This document shows, one piece after another, positions 1 to 8,214 of a stretch of DNA of 64,000 bases. Position 1 is the first letter of the stretch; each line of letters starts with the position of its first letter. Both the position numbers and the translations under genes were made by a program. The notes under the pieces are model-generated. The model was not told the origin of the DNA, did not search any database, and saw only the letters and a program-made list of their open reading frames with translations. Source of the DNA: Vibrio sp. 99-70-13A1 (lineage in GTDB: Bacteria > Pseudomonadota > Gammaproteobacteria > Enterobacterales > Vibrionaceae); assembly GCF_013114625.1 (NCBI RefSeq), contig NZ_VTXD01000022.1, forward strand, positions 16,551 to 80,550, given 5' to 3'.

Positions 1-272
1 ACGCCGTTAAGACGCATTTCAAATTCATTTGCTCGATTGCCAGCAAAAACAAGATGCGTATGACAGTCAATTAAGCCAGGTGTAAGCACTCTATTTTGGC
101 AATCAATCGTGGGATATTCAGCATAAAGGTTGGGAATTGATACATCTGCACGGCTAGAGATAGATTCAATTTTTCCAGAACTTATAACAAGAGTCATTGG
201 TTGAGAAGGAAGGTATCCTTCAGCGCCTTTGGACATTGAAACTATGCGTGCATTTTTAAGTATCAAATTCAT
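1..272 (-). CDS. hutI: Imidazolonepropionase, N-terminal part (gene runs off the window)
   Basis: Opening about 90 codons of a minus-strand gene cut by the left window edge; the ATG is at 270-272. The translation has the amidohydrolase pattern PGLIDCHTHLVFAGNRANEF, whose HTH supplies the first metal-binding histidines. In this family the enzyme opens the imidazolone ring of 4-imidazolone-5-propionate to N-formimino-glutamate, the third step of histidine breakdown in the cytoplasm. The hutC repressor gene lies immediately upstream on the same strand and a HutC-like palindrome sits at 303-312, which supports the assignment. The rest of the enzyme and the other hut genes should lie beyond position 1. 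Confidence 0.9.
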   Translation of the reverse strand, partial: MNLILKNARIVSMSKGAEGYLPSQPMTLVISSGKIESISSRADVSIPNLYAEYPTIDCQNRVLTPGLIDCHTHLVFAGNRANEFEMRLNG

Positions 273-302
273 TTTTAACCTAAAGTATTTGGATTGTTTA
301 AA

Positions 303-312
303 TGTATATACA
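303..312. promoter_or_regulatory. Putative HutC operator upstream of hutI
   Basis: Perfect 10-bp palindrome TGTATATACA, 31 bp upstream of the hutI start. It matches the core of known HutC operators (TGTATATACA-like). Assignment rests on motif and position only. Confidence 0.55.
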
Positions 313-386
313 AATAAATAGGTTAAAAACGAGTTTGGATCAAGTTGATGTTACGAATATGTGATCAATAAATAGAATGAAATGCT

Positions 387-1100
387 TTAATCGAACAATA
401 CTTTAGAGCTTAATTTGTATTTAGACCCCGGGTGATAGAGTAATGCAAAGCTAATTAAGCGATCTTTACTCCACGTTCTTCTGTTCAACAGTAAGCATGG
501 CTCTGTACTGGATAACTGTAAGGATTCTTTAACCTTCGCATCCGGAATAATTGCCTCAACTGTATGTTCAATTGCCGTTAAAGGGCAAGTTTCTGAGAGA
601 TACTGATTGGGTGTTTTCTTGGAAAAATCTTGTGTTAAATAGTCGGGAACTGAATGGATGTTTACCCAGCGCACCTCTAGCTGTATAGGCTTATCATCAG
701 CATAGTGAATTATTTCACTATAAAACACTTTGGAATTCAGCATGATGCCTAGGCGTGTTGCCGTAGTTTCATCAGCATGTGTCTGTGTCTGATTAATCAC
801 TGTATTTTTATATGCCTGACCGCGAGCCGCGACTTCTTGAGATATGTTATTAATGTCGAGAAGAGGGGACTCTGCTTTTTCCGACGGCGAGCAAACAAAA
901 GTTCCTAATCTTGGTTTTCTTATCAATTTCCCTTCGCTAACTAAATCACGAATGGCTTTATTTACCGTCATCCTACTTACATTAAACTGCTCAGTAAGCT
1001 CTAGTTCGGTTGTGATTTTATGCCCAACAGGCCAGTGACCACTCTCAATTTTAGTGTCTATATAGGATTTGATTTGTAGGTATAACGGTTTATTTGTCAT
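387..1100 (-). CDS. hutC: Histidine utilization repressor, GntR family
   Basis: A 237-residue GntR/HutC-type regulator. Residues about 3-70 form the winged helix-turn-helix (TELELTEQFNVSRMTVNKAI is the recognition part). Residues about 90-230 form the UTRA ligand domain, which in HutC binds urocanate. The family represses hut genes until urocanate accumulates. It lies directly upstream of hutI on the same strand with a 114-bp gap, so it probably controls the hut locus and itself. Length is usual for the family. The ATG at 1098-1100 lies close to a palindrome at 1111-1130, consistent with autoregulation. Confidence 0.9.
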   Translation of the reverse strand: MTNKPLYLQIKSYIDTKIESGHWPVGHKITTELELTEQFNVSRMTVNKAIRDLVSEGKLIRKPRLGTFVCSPSEKAESPLLDINNISQEVAARGQAYKNTVINQTQTHADETTATRLGIMLNSKVFYSEIIHYADDKPIQLEVRWVNIHSVPDYLTQDFSKKTPNQYLSETCPLTAIEHTVEAIIPDAKVKESLQLSSTEPCLLLNRRTWSKDRLISFALLYHPGSKYKLSSKVLFD

Positions 1101-1110
1101 AAGTTAACGC

Positions 1111-1130
1111 CTAATTGACTATACAATTAG
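1111..1130. promoter_or_regulatory. Palindrome upstream of hutC, candidate autoregulatory operator
   Basis: Inverted repeat CTAATTG-N6-CAATTAG ending 10 bp upstream of the hutC start codon; the spacer contains CTATAC, which resembles half of a HutC box. A role in hutC autoregulation is inferred from position. Confidence 0.4.
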
Positions 1131-1284
1131 AGTAACTGATTCATTATTAATTACAATATTTTCACTGTTAATGTTACGCCTGCTCTTATAAATGTTGTAA
1201 ATGACTTGCGAAGAGTGAATGAGTAAGGATATTTTGTAGCGAATAAAAGTGTTATGAAAAACATAGAATTAGAAAGGAAAAGTT

Positions 1285-2028
1285 ATGCTTAACAAACTGA
1301 AAGCGTCATTGGGTATTGGTGCAGCGAAAGTAGACACTGTGTTAGACAGTATTGAAGTATTCCAAGGCGGTGAATTGTCTGGGACCGTTAATATTGTTGG
1401 TGGTGATGTAGAGCAGCAGATTGATGCGATTAACATCGTCCTTAATACTGAAGTAAAAGTGGAAACAGAAGACAGCACTAGCTATGAAAATTTTTCGCTT
1501 GGACGAATTCAAGCGGTAGACGCATTTGTTATTCAACCGGGTGAAACAAAGCAAGTTCCATTTAGAATGTTGCTTAATGATGAAACACCAGTAACTGCTC
1601 TAAATGCATCAAAGAATCAAAGCCATGTATGGGTAGAAACAACGTTAGACATTGATTTCGCGATTGATCCGAAAGATCGCGATTTTGTTGTCGTAAAACC
1701 TTTACCTGCTGTAGCGAAAATCATTCAAGCGATTGAAGCTTCTGGTATGTCGATGGTAAAAGCGGATGTTGAGAAAGGTTTCCTTAATGGCAATACTTTT
1801 GCTTCACGCTCTGGTTGTTATCAAGAAATCGAATTCCGTTCAGGTGGCTTCGTTAACACAAAAGAGATTGAGCTTTCGTTTATTGTGGAAGGGGCAGTGA
1901 TTAACTGTCTTGCTGAAATTGATCGTTCAATGAGCTTCCGTGGTGATCAATATATTTCATTTAGCTTACCTGTTAACGCTTCAGACTCTGATATTCGCAA
2001 TGCAGTTTCAAGAGTGCTTAGCGTTTAA
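1285..2028 (+). CDS. Spo0M/SpoOM family protein (arrestin-like fold)
   Basis: A 247-residue protein beginning MLNKLKASLGIGAAKVDTVL, the typical start of the sporulation-control protein Spo0M family, with the conserved stretch FQGGELSGTVNIVGG after it. The family has an arrestin-like beta-sandwich. In Bacillus it affects sporulation and the cell surface; in Gram-negative bacteria the role is not established. No signal peptide or membrane segment is seen, so it is probably cytoplasmic. A good ribosome site (AGAAAGGA) precedes the ATG. It stands alone, with a probable terminator just downstream. Confidence 0.85.
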   Translation: MLNKLKASLGIGAAKVDTVLDSIEVFQGGELSGTVNIVGGDVEQQIDAINIVLNTEVKVETEDSTSYENFSLGRIQAVDAFVIQPGETKQVPFRMLLNDETPVTALNASKNQSHVWVETTLDIDFAIDPKDRDFVVVKPLPAVAKIIQAIEASGMSMVKADVEKGFLNGNTFASRSGCYQEIEFRSGGFVNTKEIELSFIVEGAVINCLAEIDRSMSFRGDQYISFSLPVNASDSDIRNAVSRVLSV

Positions 2029-2046
2029 TCTTGTCATAGCTAGCTA

Positions 2047-2075
2047 AGAGGGCTGGCTCCAGCTCTCTCATTCTT
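2047..2075 (+). terminator. Probable terminator after the Spo0M-like gene
   Basis: GC-rich hairpin (AGAGGGCTGG pairing with CCAGCTCTCT, tight loop, one wobble) followed by TTCTTTT. It lies between convergent genes. Confidence 0.5.
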
Positions 2076-2079
2076 TTAT

Positions 2080-3195
2080 TCAGTCATTTCGAAATTGGTA
2101 TCGATATCCTATTTGAAAAGCAATGTCTGTAGAGTTATCCATATTCACGACATTCTCTACAAACAACAACTCAATTGCCGAATTTTTCATTGTATATCGG
2201 TAACCCGCCAGTATTTCGTGCACAGCAAAAGATAGGTCAGAAATCCCATTTTCAGCGCCTTCATATAAGCGATATTCAAGGTGAAGCTCGTGATTTTCTA
2301 TAAACTCAAACTGGTATCCTCCCGCCCAAGAAAACCTCAAAGTGTTATGTGGTAAGTCACCAATGGTTTGTGCCTCGTACTGATAAATGACCCCTACATT
2401 GGTGAAAAAATTATGGTCAGTCACTCTGAATTCATAGTTAAATTGAAGTGATTGCTCCAATTGGTGACCTTCAAATGCTCCATTCGCAACTCGGTTATAA
2501 AAAATTGACGAGCCTATAGATAATCCATGATGTTCAGCTGCTATAAGTTGGTACTGCGCGTAAAGGGTAAACGCACTACTTATCGTATCTCCTTCAAAGT
2601 CATCAACCCTGATGTTGTACTTTGGTACAGCAATATTGAACTGGTGATCATCGACTTTATCTCGACCATTGTGTTGGATACTAAAAAAGTCGTGGAACCC
2701 TTCAATTGGTCCATCTAAATAATTATTTGAGGCGTAGTTCCAACGATAATGAAGGTCTAGTTGGAATTGAGGCGTTGCTTGCCATTTTGTTCCGATAAAA
2801 AGTTGATTTTGATAGTAATCCGCTCGATATTCGCGCGTTTTTATCCAAATGCTGGCTGCTGTTAAAGCGGCATAAGCTTCTGTTGAACCATCTTCCATTG
2901 AGTAACCGGAACGCAGCTGGGGCGTTAGACTGTTGGTTTGAATAGGAGCTTGAGCATAGCTGAGCAATGGACCAAAATTTGGCGTCACATGTGGTTTTGG
3001 TTCTACATGATACTTTGGTTCTACATGAGATTTTGGTGCTATATGTAACTCTGAAGGCGGCTGTGCATCAACCGCAAAGCTTTGTTTTGTGTAAAAGAAG
3101 AACAGTGCCGCCAAGAGAATATAAGTGATGTGAAATGTCATTTTACGTATAGAAAGAATAACCAACTCGTAGTCCAACTCAACGACTTTTCTCAT
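2080..3195 (-). CDS. DUF3187 family outer-membrane protein
   Basis: About 371 residues. I place the start at the ATG at 3195 because GGAGG stands 5 bases before it; a longer in-frame reading to 3216 has no such site. A signal peptide follows an 18-residue basic lead (ITYILLAALFFFYTKQSFA). After it comes a proline/histidine repeat (PKSHVEPKYHVEPKPHV), then many alternating aromatic beta-strands ending in RYQF, as in outer-membrane barrels. The pattern fits DUF3187. Function is unknown for the family. The gene stands alone. Confidence 0.7.
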   Translation of the reverse strand: MRKVVELDYELVILSIRKMTFHITYILLAALFFFYTKQSFAVDAQPPSELHIAPKSHVEPKYHVEPKPHVTPNFGPLLSYAQAPIQTNSLTPQLRSGYSMEDGSTEAYAALTAASIWIKTREYRADYYQNQLFIGTKWQATPQFQLDLHYRWNYASNNYLDGPIEGFHDFFSIQHNGRDKVDDHQFNIAVPKYNIRVDDFEGDTISSAFTLYAQYQLIAAEHHGLSIGSSIFYNRVANGAFEGHQLEQSLQFNYEFRVTDHNFFTNVGVIYQYEAQTIGDLPHNTLRFSWAGGYQFEFIENHELHLEYRLYEGAENGISDLSFAVHEILAGYRYTMKNSAIELLFVENVVNMDNSTDIAFQIGYRYQFRND

Positions 3196-3422
3196 ACTAG
3201 CCTCCATGCAAAGCATAATTACTAATACGAAAAGTCTAGTTAGATAAGTGATAGATATCTAATTAATTGCTTACACCGTTTGTTAATAGATTTATAAGTG
3301 AGATGAAAATAGAGAATTTATGGAAAGAAGAGTTGAGGTGTGGCTATGGGAAAAGTTTAACTGGTAGACAGCTTTCCAGAAGTGAAAAGCTATCTAATCC
3401 GTGTAGTGGTTGCCTACCAAAG

Positions 3423-3650
3423 TTAATTAGAAAGGACAATCTTAGGTGAAATAACGACAGGTTGCGCCAAAGTGAGAATCACTGGAGTCAGCGCTTTAGT
3501 TACATTAGTAAGGGTGTTGATGGTAGGGGCTAAGTTAATGCTTTTGATCGGTGAGGCAACCATCAAGTTTGAAGCATATCGTGTACTTGTACATCCAACA
3601 GTAGAGGTCAATGCGAGAGTTGCTAATAATAACTTACTAAAAATGTTCAT
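3423..3650 (-). CDS. Small predicted lipoprotein
   Basis: A 75-residue protein with a lipoprotein signal: MNIFSKLLLATLALTSTVGC, with Cys20 as the likely lipidated residue. A ribosome site (AAGGAAG) stands 5-8 bases before the ATG. The mature part, about 55 residues, is rich in Thr, Leu, Val and Pro and carries no motif I recognise. It lies upstream of the DUF3187 gene on the same strand but more than 200 bp away, so joint transcription is uncertain. Confidence 0.65.
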   Translation of the reverse strand: MNIFSKLLLATLALTSTVGCTSTRYASNLMVASPIKSINLAPTINTLTNVTKALTPVILTLAQPVVISPKIVLSN

Positions 3651-3805
3651 GGTTTCTTCCTTTTACCTATGTAATTTATTCAAAGGAGAGAAAGTATTTA
3701 GAATGCATCTCCTCTGCCTGTGAGGTAACAATGCATTTGTATTTAATATAATAAAAGCTTAGGTATTCAAGTTTATAATGTTGAAACTTGAAGTCGCATA
3801 TGGTG

Positions 3806-4552
3806 TTACTTAACGTTGATAGAACCAACAGTATCGAACATATCAAAATGCCATCGCCTCAAAGCAATCACAATCGAAGTCCCATTTCTGTCTTTCATAT
3901 CTAGCTTAGAGTCGTCTTGGCACTCTTCATGGAAATCATCAATTAGCTTTTGCACTTTCTTCTGAAACTTCTGATTGGTATGGGGTGACATAAGCCCAGT
4001 TGCCATAACTAACTTTTCATCTTGGCGAGCAAAGTGACTATTAAAAAATTGAGGTAACACTTCTTTAAGGAAGAAAGTTTGAATTGGTCCACCTGCAATC
4101 CAGTCAAAAGTCGGCGAGAGTAATAATCGAATGCGGTTATCCGGCATTAACTCAATTATTCGAAGGCGATCAAGCTCTGCAAGTTTTTGGATTAGAACGT
4201 TTTTATTTACATCGTAGCGATCCATTATTTCATTGAACTTAAACCCATTGAGCACACAGACTGCAACCATGAGTAATAATTTATCGTTAACGATGTTTTG
4301 TTCTTGCTTGAAGGTGAGTGTTTGTAGCCCTGTTGTCGAGCGAGAAGCGAGCCTAAACAATTCTGCTAAATCAAACCTCATTAGCTCGCAAATTTTATTA
4401 AGCCTAGCCAAGCTAATATTACTGCCATCTGCCAGTAAGCGTTTTACTGAACCTTCACTTAAGTCCAATTGAACAGCAATGTCTTGATATTGAATTTCAT
4501 GTAGCTTGAGCTGTTTCTTCAGTTCTTTAATGACAAATTGTGTACCCTGCAT
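3806..4552 (-). CDS. XRE-family helix-turn-helix regulator
   Basis: A 248-residue protein. Residues about 10-65 carry a Cro/CI-type helix-turn-helix (YQDIAVQLDLSEGSVKRLLA). Residues about 80-200 resemble a winged-helix or ligand domain with no recognised cofactor motif. The type is widespread in Vibrio and related bacteria and is annotated only as a transcriptional regulator; its targets are unknown. It is divergent from the periplasmic-protein/cyclase pair at 4806-6381 and could control it, but this is inference from position only. Confidence 0.8.
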   Translation of the reverse strand: MQGTQFVIKELKKQLKLHEIQYQDIAVQLDLSEGSVKRLLADGSNISLARLNKICELMRFDLAELFRLASRSTTGLQTLTFKQEQNIVNDKLLLMVAVCVLNGFKFNEIMDRYDVNKNVLIQKLAELDRLRIIELMPDNRIRLLLSPTFDWIAGGPIQTFFLKEVLPQFFNSHFARQDEKLVMATGLMSPHTNQKFQKKVQKLIDDFHEECQDDSKLDMKDRNGTSIVIALRRWHFDMFDTVGSINVK

Positions 4553-4805
4553 ATCAACTCTATTTTTTATTAAAATTCATTAGTCTCATCAATAGAAAAT
4601 AACAAGTAACTGAATAAAATAAAACTTTTGATGTGGATGACAAAGCAAAAGTTTGAGAAGCACTGCTAGTTTCTACCTTTAAAGTGAAAGCTGGATCAAT
4701 GTTTAATGACCATAAATGCTTAAAGGGTAATATTCATTTAACGAAGCGAACAATGTTATTTATACTATTGTTACTTAAGGAAGCAGATAATTTGAGGACT
4801 CTAAA

Positions 4806-5276
4806 ATGAAGCTTTTGGTTTTTATATTTGCTTTCGTATTACTACCTTTTGCTCAGGCTGAGCCTTTGCAAATAACTTTGGGAAATAATCAACAAGCACC
4901 GATCACATTGGAAATGAAAGATCTCCAAAGTATGCCCATGACTTCTTACACTACGAATCTACCTTGGCTAAAGGGTGAAGCTAAATTTACAGGTATCACT
5001 GTTTCTGATTTGTTCAACTCTTTGAATATTGAGCTTCCTGATGTCATTACAGTGCGTGGTTTGAATGATTACTCAGTTGATATACTGAAGTCAGATATTG
5101 AACAATATCAACCCATAATTGCATTTCTGAAAGATGGAAAAGAAATGCCTGTGAGATACAAAGGACCGTACTGGCTGATTTACTCTTTAAGCCAATTCCC
5201 TGAAATAAATATCGCTAGTTACCATGCTCAAATGGTATGGCAAATAGAGAAAATTGAACTGATAGGCGATGAATAA
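4806..5276 (+). CDS. Periplasmic protein with a molybdopterin-binding (sulfite oxidase-like) fold
   Basis: A 156-residue protein with a clear signal peptide (MKLLVFIFAFVLLPFAQA). The mature part carries the pattern of a small oxidoreductase molybdopterin-binding domain: FTGITVSDLF, VRGLNDYSVDI, then RYKGPYWLIYSL. The full enzymes have a cofactor-ligating cysteine that I do not see here; there is no Cys in the mature protein, so it is unlikely to be a classical molybdoenzyme. Its stop codon overlaps the start of the diguanylate cyclase by 8 bp, so the two are translationally coupled. A sensory or ligand-binding role feeding the cyclase is inferred. Confidence 0.7.
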   Translation: MKLLVFIFAFVLLPFAQAEPLQITLGNNQQAPITLEMKDLQSMPMTSYTTNLPWLKGEAKFTGITVSDLFNSLNIELPDVITVRGLNDYSVDILKSDIEQYQPIIAFLKDGKEMPVRYKGPYWLIYSLSQFPEINIASYHAQMVWQIEKIELIGDE

Positions 5277-6381
5277 TAAATTTAAAATAATTCAACCTTT
5301 CTTACGAATAGCAAAATTTCTTTTGTTGATAATTTCATGTGCGTTGTTATTTGCTGATCTTTCTTTAATGAGAGAGACTCGCAACCTAGCGAAATCTTAC
5401 TCTGATCATCAGAACCAAGCGACATGGTTTTTATTCCAATTAACGAAAGAACTTTCGGAGTTAGTGGCTGAGTCTAACCATATTGGTGATGGTGATCAGC
5501 ATATGAAAAAAGTCTGGTTAAAGTATGATTTAGCATGGAGTCGATTTGATTTAGTTTTAGACAGTAAGGAAGCGGATAATTTCCTTTCAAATAATCAAAC
5601 CAAACTCTTCTTCTCACGTTTGTTTGAAGATTACAAAGCTCTTGAACCACTACTCAAGGAAGTAACTGACTTAGATGTTGAGAAAGGGGAAACCTTCAAC
5701 AGAGCAGTCAATGAGCTGTATGTCAGTATGATTGATTTTGTAAATCGCAACTTTAGGGTGGCAAGTCCGCTTTATCAAGAGCAACAGCGAAAAGCAAACT
5801 ATCTTGAATCATTACAATGGATATTCTTAATTGGCTTTGTTTTTTGTATTTGCCTGATTAGTGGCACTTTCTATTTGGAAGCTCGTCATCATAAATATAT
5901 CGCCCTATCTGACTCATTAACTTCATTGGGTAATCGACTTGCTTTGTTTGAGGCGATAGATAAATTAAAACTAGAACAAGGTAAATTTACAGTTTATCTT
6001 CTTGATATGGATGGATTTAAGGCTATAAATGATAAATTTGGACATCAAGAAGGGGATAAAGTACTTGTCGCTTTTGCTAAGTATTTAAATGCTATAACCG
6101 TTCCTAACTGTGAAGCTTTCCGAATTGGTGGGGATGAGTTCGCTATTGTTCAAACCTTTAGTAACGCGACTTTAGAAAGTACCGTGGTTAATTACGTGCG
6201 TGCTCCTTCACAGGGAAATAACTATTTTAAACATAGTCAGCTTGCCGTCAGTGTCGGGGTGTCCCATTACCCAAATGATGCTGAAGATATTGATGATCTT
6301 TTAGGCATCGCTGATATGAAAATGTACGAGATGAAGTTTTCTAATAAGCAGGATAAACAGCAGCGAAAAAAACAGGTATGA
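5269..6381 (+). CDS. Membrane-bound diguanylate cyclase (GGDEF)
   Basis: A 370-residue protein. TM1 spans about residues 12-33, a periplasmic region about 35-183, TM2 about 184-205 and a GGDEF domain about 212-360. The active-site motif GGDEF is intact (FRIGGDEFAIV), so c-di-GMP synthesis is expected. The RxxD inhibitory site normally five residues before GGDEF is absent, so product inhibition of the usual type is unlikely. It overlaps the preceding periplasmic gene by 8 bp. The periplasmic domain may sense through that protein; this is inferred. Confidence 0.9.
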   Translation: MNNKFKIIQPFLRIAKFLLLIISCALLFADLSLMRETRNLAKSYSDHQNQATWFLFQLTKELSELVAESNHIGDGDQHMKKVWLKYDLAWSRFDLVLDSKEADNFLSNNQTKLFFSRLFEDYKALEPLLKEVTDLDVEKGETFNRAVNELYVSMIDFVNRNFRVASPLYQEQQRKANYLESLQWIFLIGFVFCICLISGTFYLEARHHKYIALSDSLTSLGNRLALFEAIDKLKLEQGKFTVYLLDMDGFKAINDKFGHQEGDKVLVAFAKYLNAITVPNCEAFRIGGDEFAIVQTFSNATLESTVVNYVRAPSQGNNYFKHSQLAVSVGVSHYPNDAEDIDDLLGIADMKMYEMKFSNKQDKQQRKKQV

Positions 6382-6415
6382 TACGTCAGTTTTTAAATCC
6401 TGAGTTGGGAAGGTC

Positions 6416-6934
6416 ATGGCAAAGTTAACACTACAAGAGCAAATGCTAAAAGCTGGCTTAGTAAATGAAAAAAAATTAAAGAAAGCAAAGAAAGGCTCTA
6501 AAAAGTCTCGTGTACAAGCAAGAGAAGCAAAAGCTGCAGCTGAAGAAACAAAACTGACGCAGCAAGCGAAAGATAAAGAATTAAATCAGCAGCTAAAAGA
6601 CAAGCAATTGAGCAAAGAAATTAAAGCTCAAGTGAAACAGCTGATCCAGCTAAACAAATTGGATCTTAAAAGCGGTGAGATCAAATATAACTTTACCGAT
6701 GGCACGATCGTTAAATACCTTTATGTTGAAGAGTTGACTCGAAAGCAACTGAGCAGCGGTATCTTAAGTATTGCTCGTGAAGGTGAAGGCTATGTCGTTA
6801 TCCCAACTGGTGTCGCAAACAAAATCGCGATGCGTGATGAAGAGTCAATAGTGGATACGCAGGTTACAGAAGAAGTGCTAGACGAAGATGATCCATATAA
6901 AGATTTCGTCATCCCTGATGATCTAATGTGGTAA
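6416..6934 (+). CDS. yaiL: YaiL/DUF2058 family protein
   Basis: A 172-residue protein with the DUF2058 pattern: a highly basic N-terminus (MAKLTLQEQMLKAGLVNEKKLKKAKKG, split here by a Lys-rich helix up to about residue 75), then NYFTDGTIVKYLYV-like and GYVVIPTGVANKI-like segments. A coiled coil is likely in the charged N-terminal third. The family is nucleoid-associated in annotation but has no proven function. It follows the cyclase by 34 bp on the same strand. The symbol is used as a family name. Confidence 0.8.
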   Translation: MAKLTLQEQMLKAGLVNEKKLKKAKKGSKKSRVQAREAKAAAEETKLTQQAKDKELNQQLKDKQLSKEIKAQVKQLIQLNKLDLKSGEIKYNFTDGTIVKYLYVEELTRKQLSSGILSIAREGEGYVVIPTGVANKIAMRDEESIVDTQVTEEVLDEDDPYKDFVIPDDLMW

Positions 6935-6991
6935 TGCCTTTCATTAGAAAGTTTTGAGATACTAAAGCATGTCATAAGCGTTTTAAGCAAA

Positions 6992-7033
6992 ATCTTAGAT
7001 AGTGCTAATAACATCTTAGACAGTGCTAATAAC
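6992..7033. repeat. 21-bp tandem direct repeat (two copies)
   Basis: Two adjacent 21-bp copies (6992-7012 and 7013-7033) that share 20 of 21 bases; core TAGTGCTAATAAC. It lies in the 3' untranslated region of the yaiL homologue. Confidence 0.8.
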
Positions 7034-7049
7034 TTGAAACAAGCGTATT

Positions 7050-7090
7050 AAAAATGCAGTGACTATTGAATAAATAGCCGCTGCATTTTT
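7050..7090 (+). terminator. Terminator after yaiL homologue
   Basis: Hairpin AAAAATGCAG ... CTGCATTTTT with an inner CTATT/AATAG stem, ending in a T-run. It lies between convergent genes and could act on both strands. Confidence 0.75.
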
Positions 7091-7146
7091 GTATCTGGAT
7101 TAATCGTTTTTCCAATAGTCATTTGGTCCTACTGGATGCACCTGTA

Positions 7147-8028
7147 TCACTGGCGGTCTTTAAAGTAGTCTCGAACAAATTGAATGAACACTTTATGTTT
7201 TTGAGCCGGATATATCATCTGCGGGTGGAATAAATACACACTGTTATTCATTTCAATACACTCATTGGCAAGTACCAGTTCTAAGTCTCCTTTCATCACT
7301 TCTTTTTCTACGTAATAACTCGCGATACGAATAATGCCATTCCCAGCTAAGGCTTGCTGTTTGAGCAAATGGTTTTCGTTACTCGCCACCCAACCGGAAA
7401 CGGTGATGTCTTCAGACAAAAGTGGCCATAGTTTTTGATGTAAAGTTGCTAAGCATTGGTGGTTGTGAAGATCAGATACTTGCTTCGGTATCCCAAACTC
7501 TTCTAGGTATGCTGGGGATGCCACTAAATCATGTTGGTATGAAATAAGTTTGGTTGCCACCATGTTCTCCGGTGGTGTATTAGTGGCTCTGAAAGCGATA
7601 TCAATACCATCTTGATTGAGGTTGAACGTGGTGTAGCTGGAGTTGATTTCAAAACAAATGTCAGGATAGAGCTTCTTAAAACGCTGACAGATATCAAATA
7701 GAAAAACTTCAGCGAACATTTTAGTTGCGGTGAGTCTAAGCAAGCCACTGACTTTTTCATGTTCGTCAGACACACTGCGTTCTAGGTCAAGTACCTGGCT
7801 GCGAATTGTTAGCCCCTGAGCAAGCGCACGCTCGCCTTCTTGAGTTAGGCGAACACTGCGTGTTGTACGAACCACCAGCGGGCATTTTAATTCAGTTTCA
7901 AGCCTTTTTACTTGTTCAGATAAATAGCTTTTAGATATTCCCAATGTTTGAGCTGCTTTAGTGAAATTAAGCTGTTGAGCGAGTTCAACAAAAAGCATTA
8001 AGCGTTCTATCCGCTTGTGTTCATTCAT
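7147..8028 (-). CDS. LysR-family transcriptional regulator
   Basis: About 293 residues from the ATG at 8028 (MNEHKRIERLM), preceded by an AGGTGAGAAG ribosome site. A longer in-frame reading to 8136 adds a non-conserved tail and would make the protein atypically long. Residues about 5-63 form the LysR helix-turn-helix (FTKAAQTLGISKSYLSEQV); the rest is the periplasmic-binding-protein-like effector domain. It is divergent from the aldo/keto reductase gene and probably controls it. Two similar dyads in the shared intergenic region are candidate binding sites. Confidence 0.85.
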   Translation of the reverse strand: MNEHKRIERLMLFVELAQQLNFTKAAQTLGISKSYLSEQVKRLETELKCPLVVRTTRSVRLTQEGERALAQGLTIRSQVLDLERSVSDEHEKVSGLLRLTATKMFAEVFLFDICQRFKKLYPDICFEINSSYTTFNLNQDGIDIAFRATNTPPENMVATKLISYQHDLVASPAYLEEFGIPKQVSDLHNHQCLATLHQKLWPLLSEDITVSGWVASNENHLLKQQALAGNGIIRIASYYVEKEVMKGDLELVLANECIEMNNSVYLFHPQMIYPAQKHKVFIQFVRDYFKDRQ

Positions 8029-8118
8029 CTTACTTCTCACCTTTCTTCGGCTAGTGTTTCTTAGTATCAAATTTGAAGTGCAAAACGTTAATAGCAGGCA
8101 TGGCTTATTATTGTGTCT

Positions 8119-8175
8119 GTTCATTATAGCGAACAATCAATTCGTAACTAGCTTATTTAGTTTCTTATAAAGAAC
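8119..8175. promoter_or_regulatory. Two similar dyads between lysR and the aldo/keto reductase
   Basis: GTTCATTATAGCGAAC at 8119-8134 and GTTTCTTATAAAGAAC at 8160-8175 match at 12 of 16 bases and are 41 bp apart. Both have GTT...GAAC symmetry. They are candidate operators for the divergent LysR regulator. Confidence 0.5.
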
Positions 8176-8214
8176 AATATGATATGAGCATAACTTTATG
8201 AATGAGAAACGATT

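Noticed and set aside
844..1038. Plus-strand open frame inside hutC
   Set aside because: Antisense shadow of the hutC coding region; no ribosome site and no recognisable protein.
3267..3449. 60-residue plus-strand open frame before the small lipoprotein gene
   Set aside because: No ribosome site, no recognisable motif, overlaps the end of the lipoprotein gene on the other strand.
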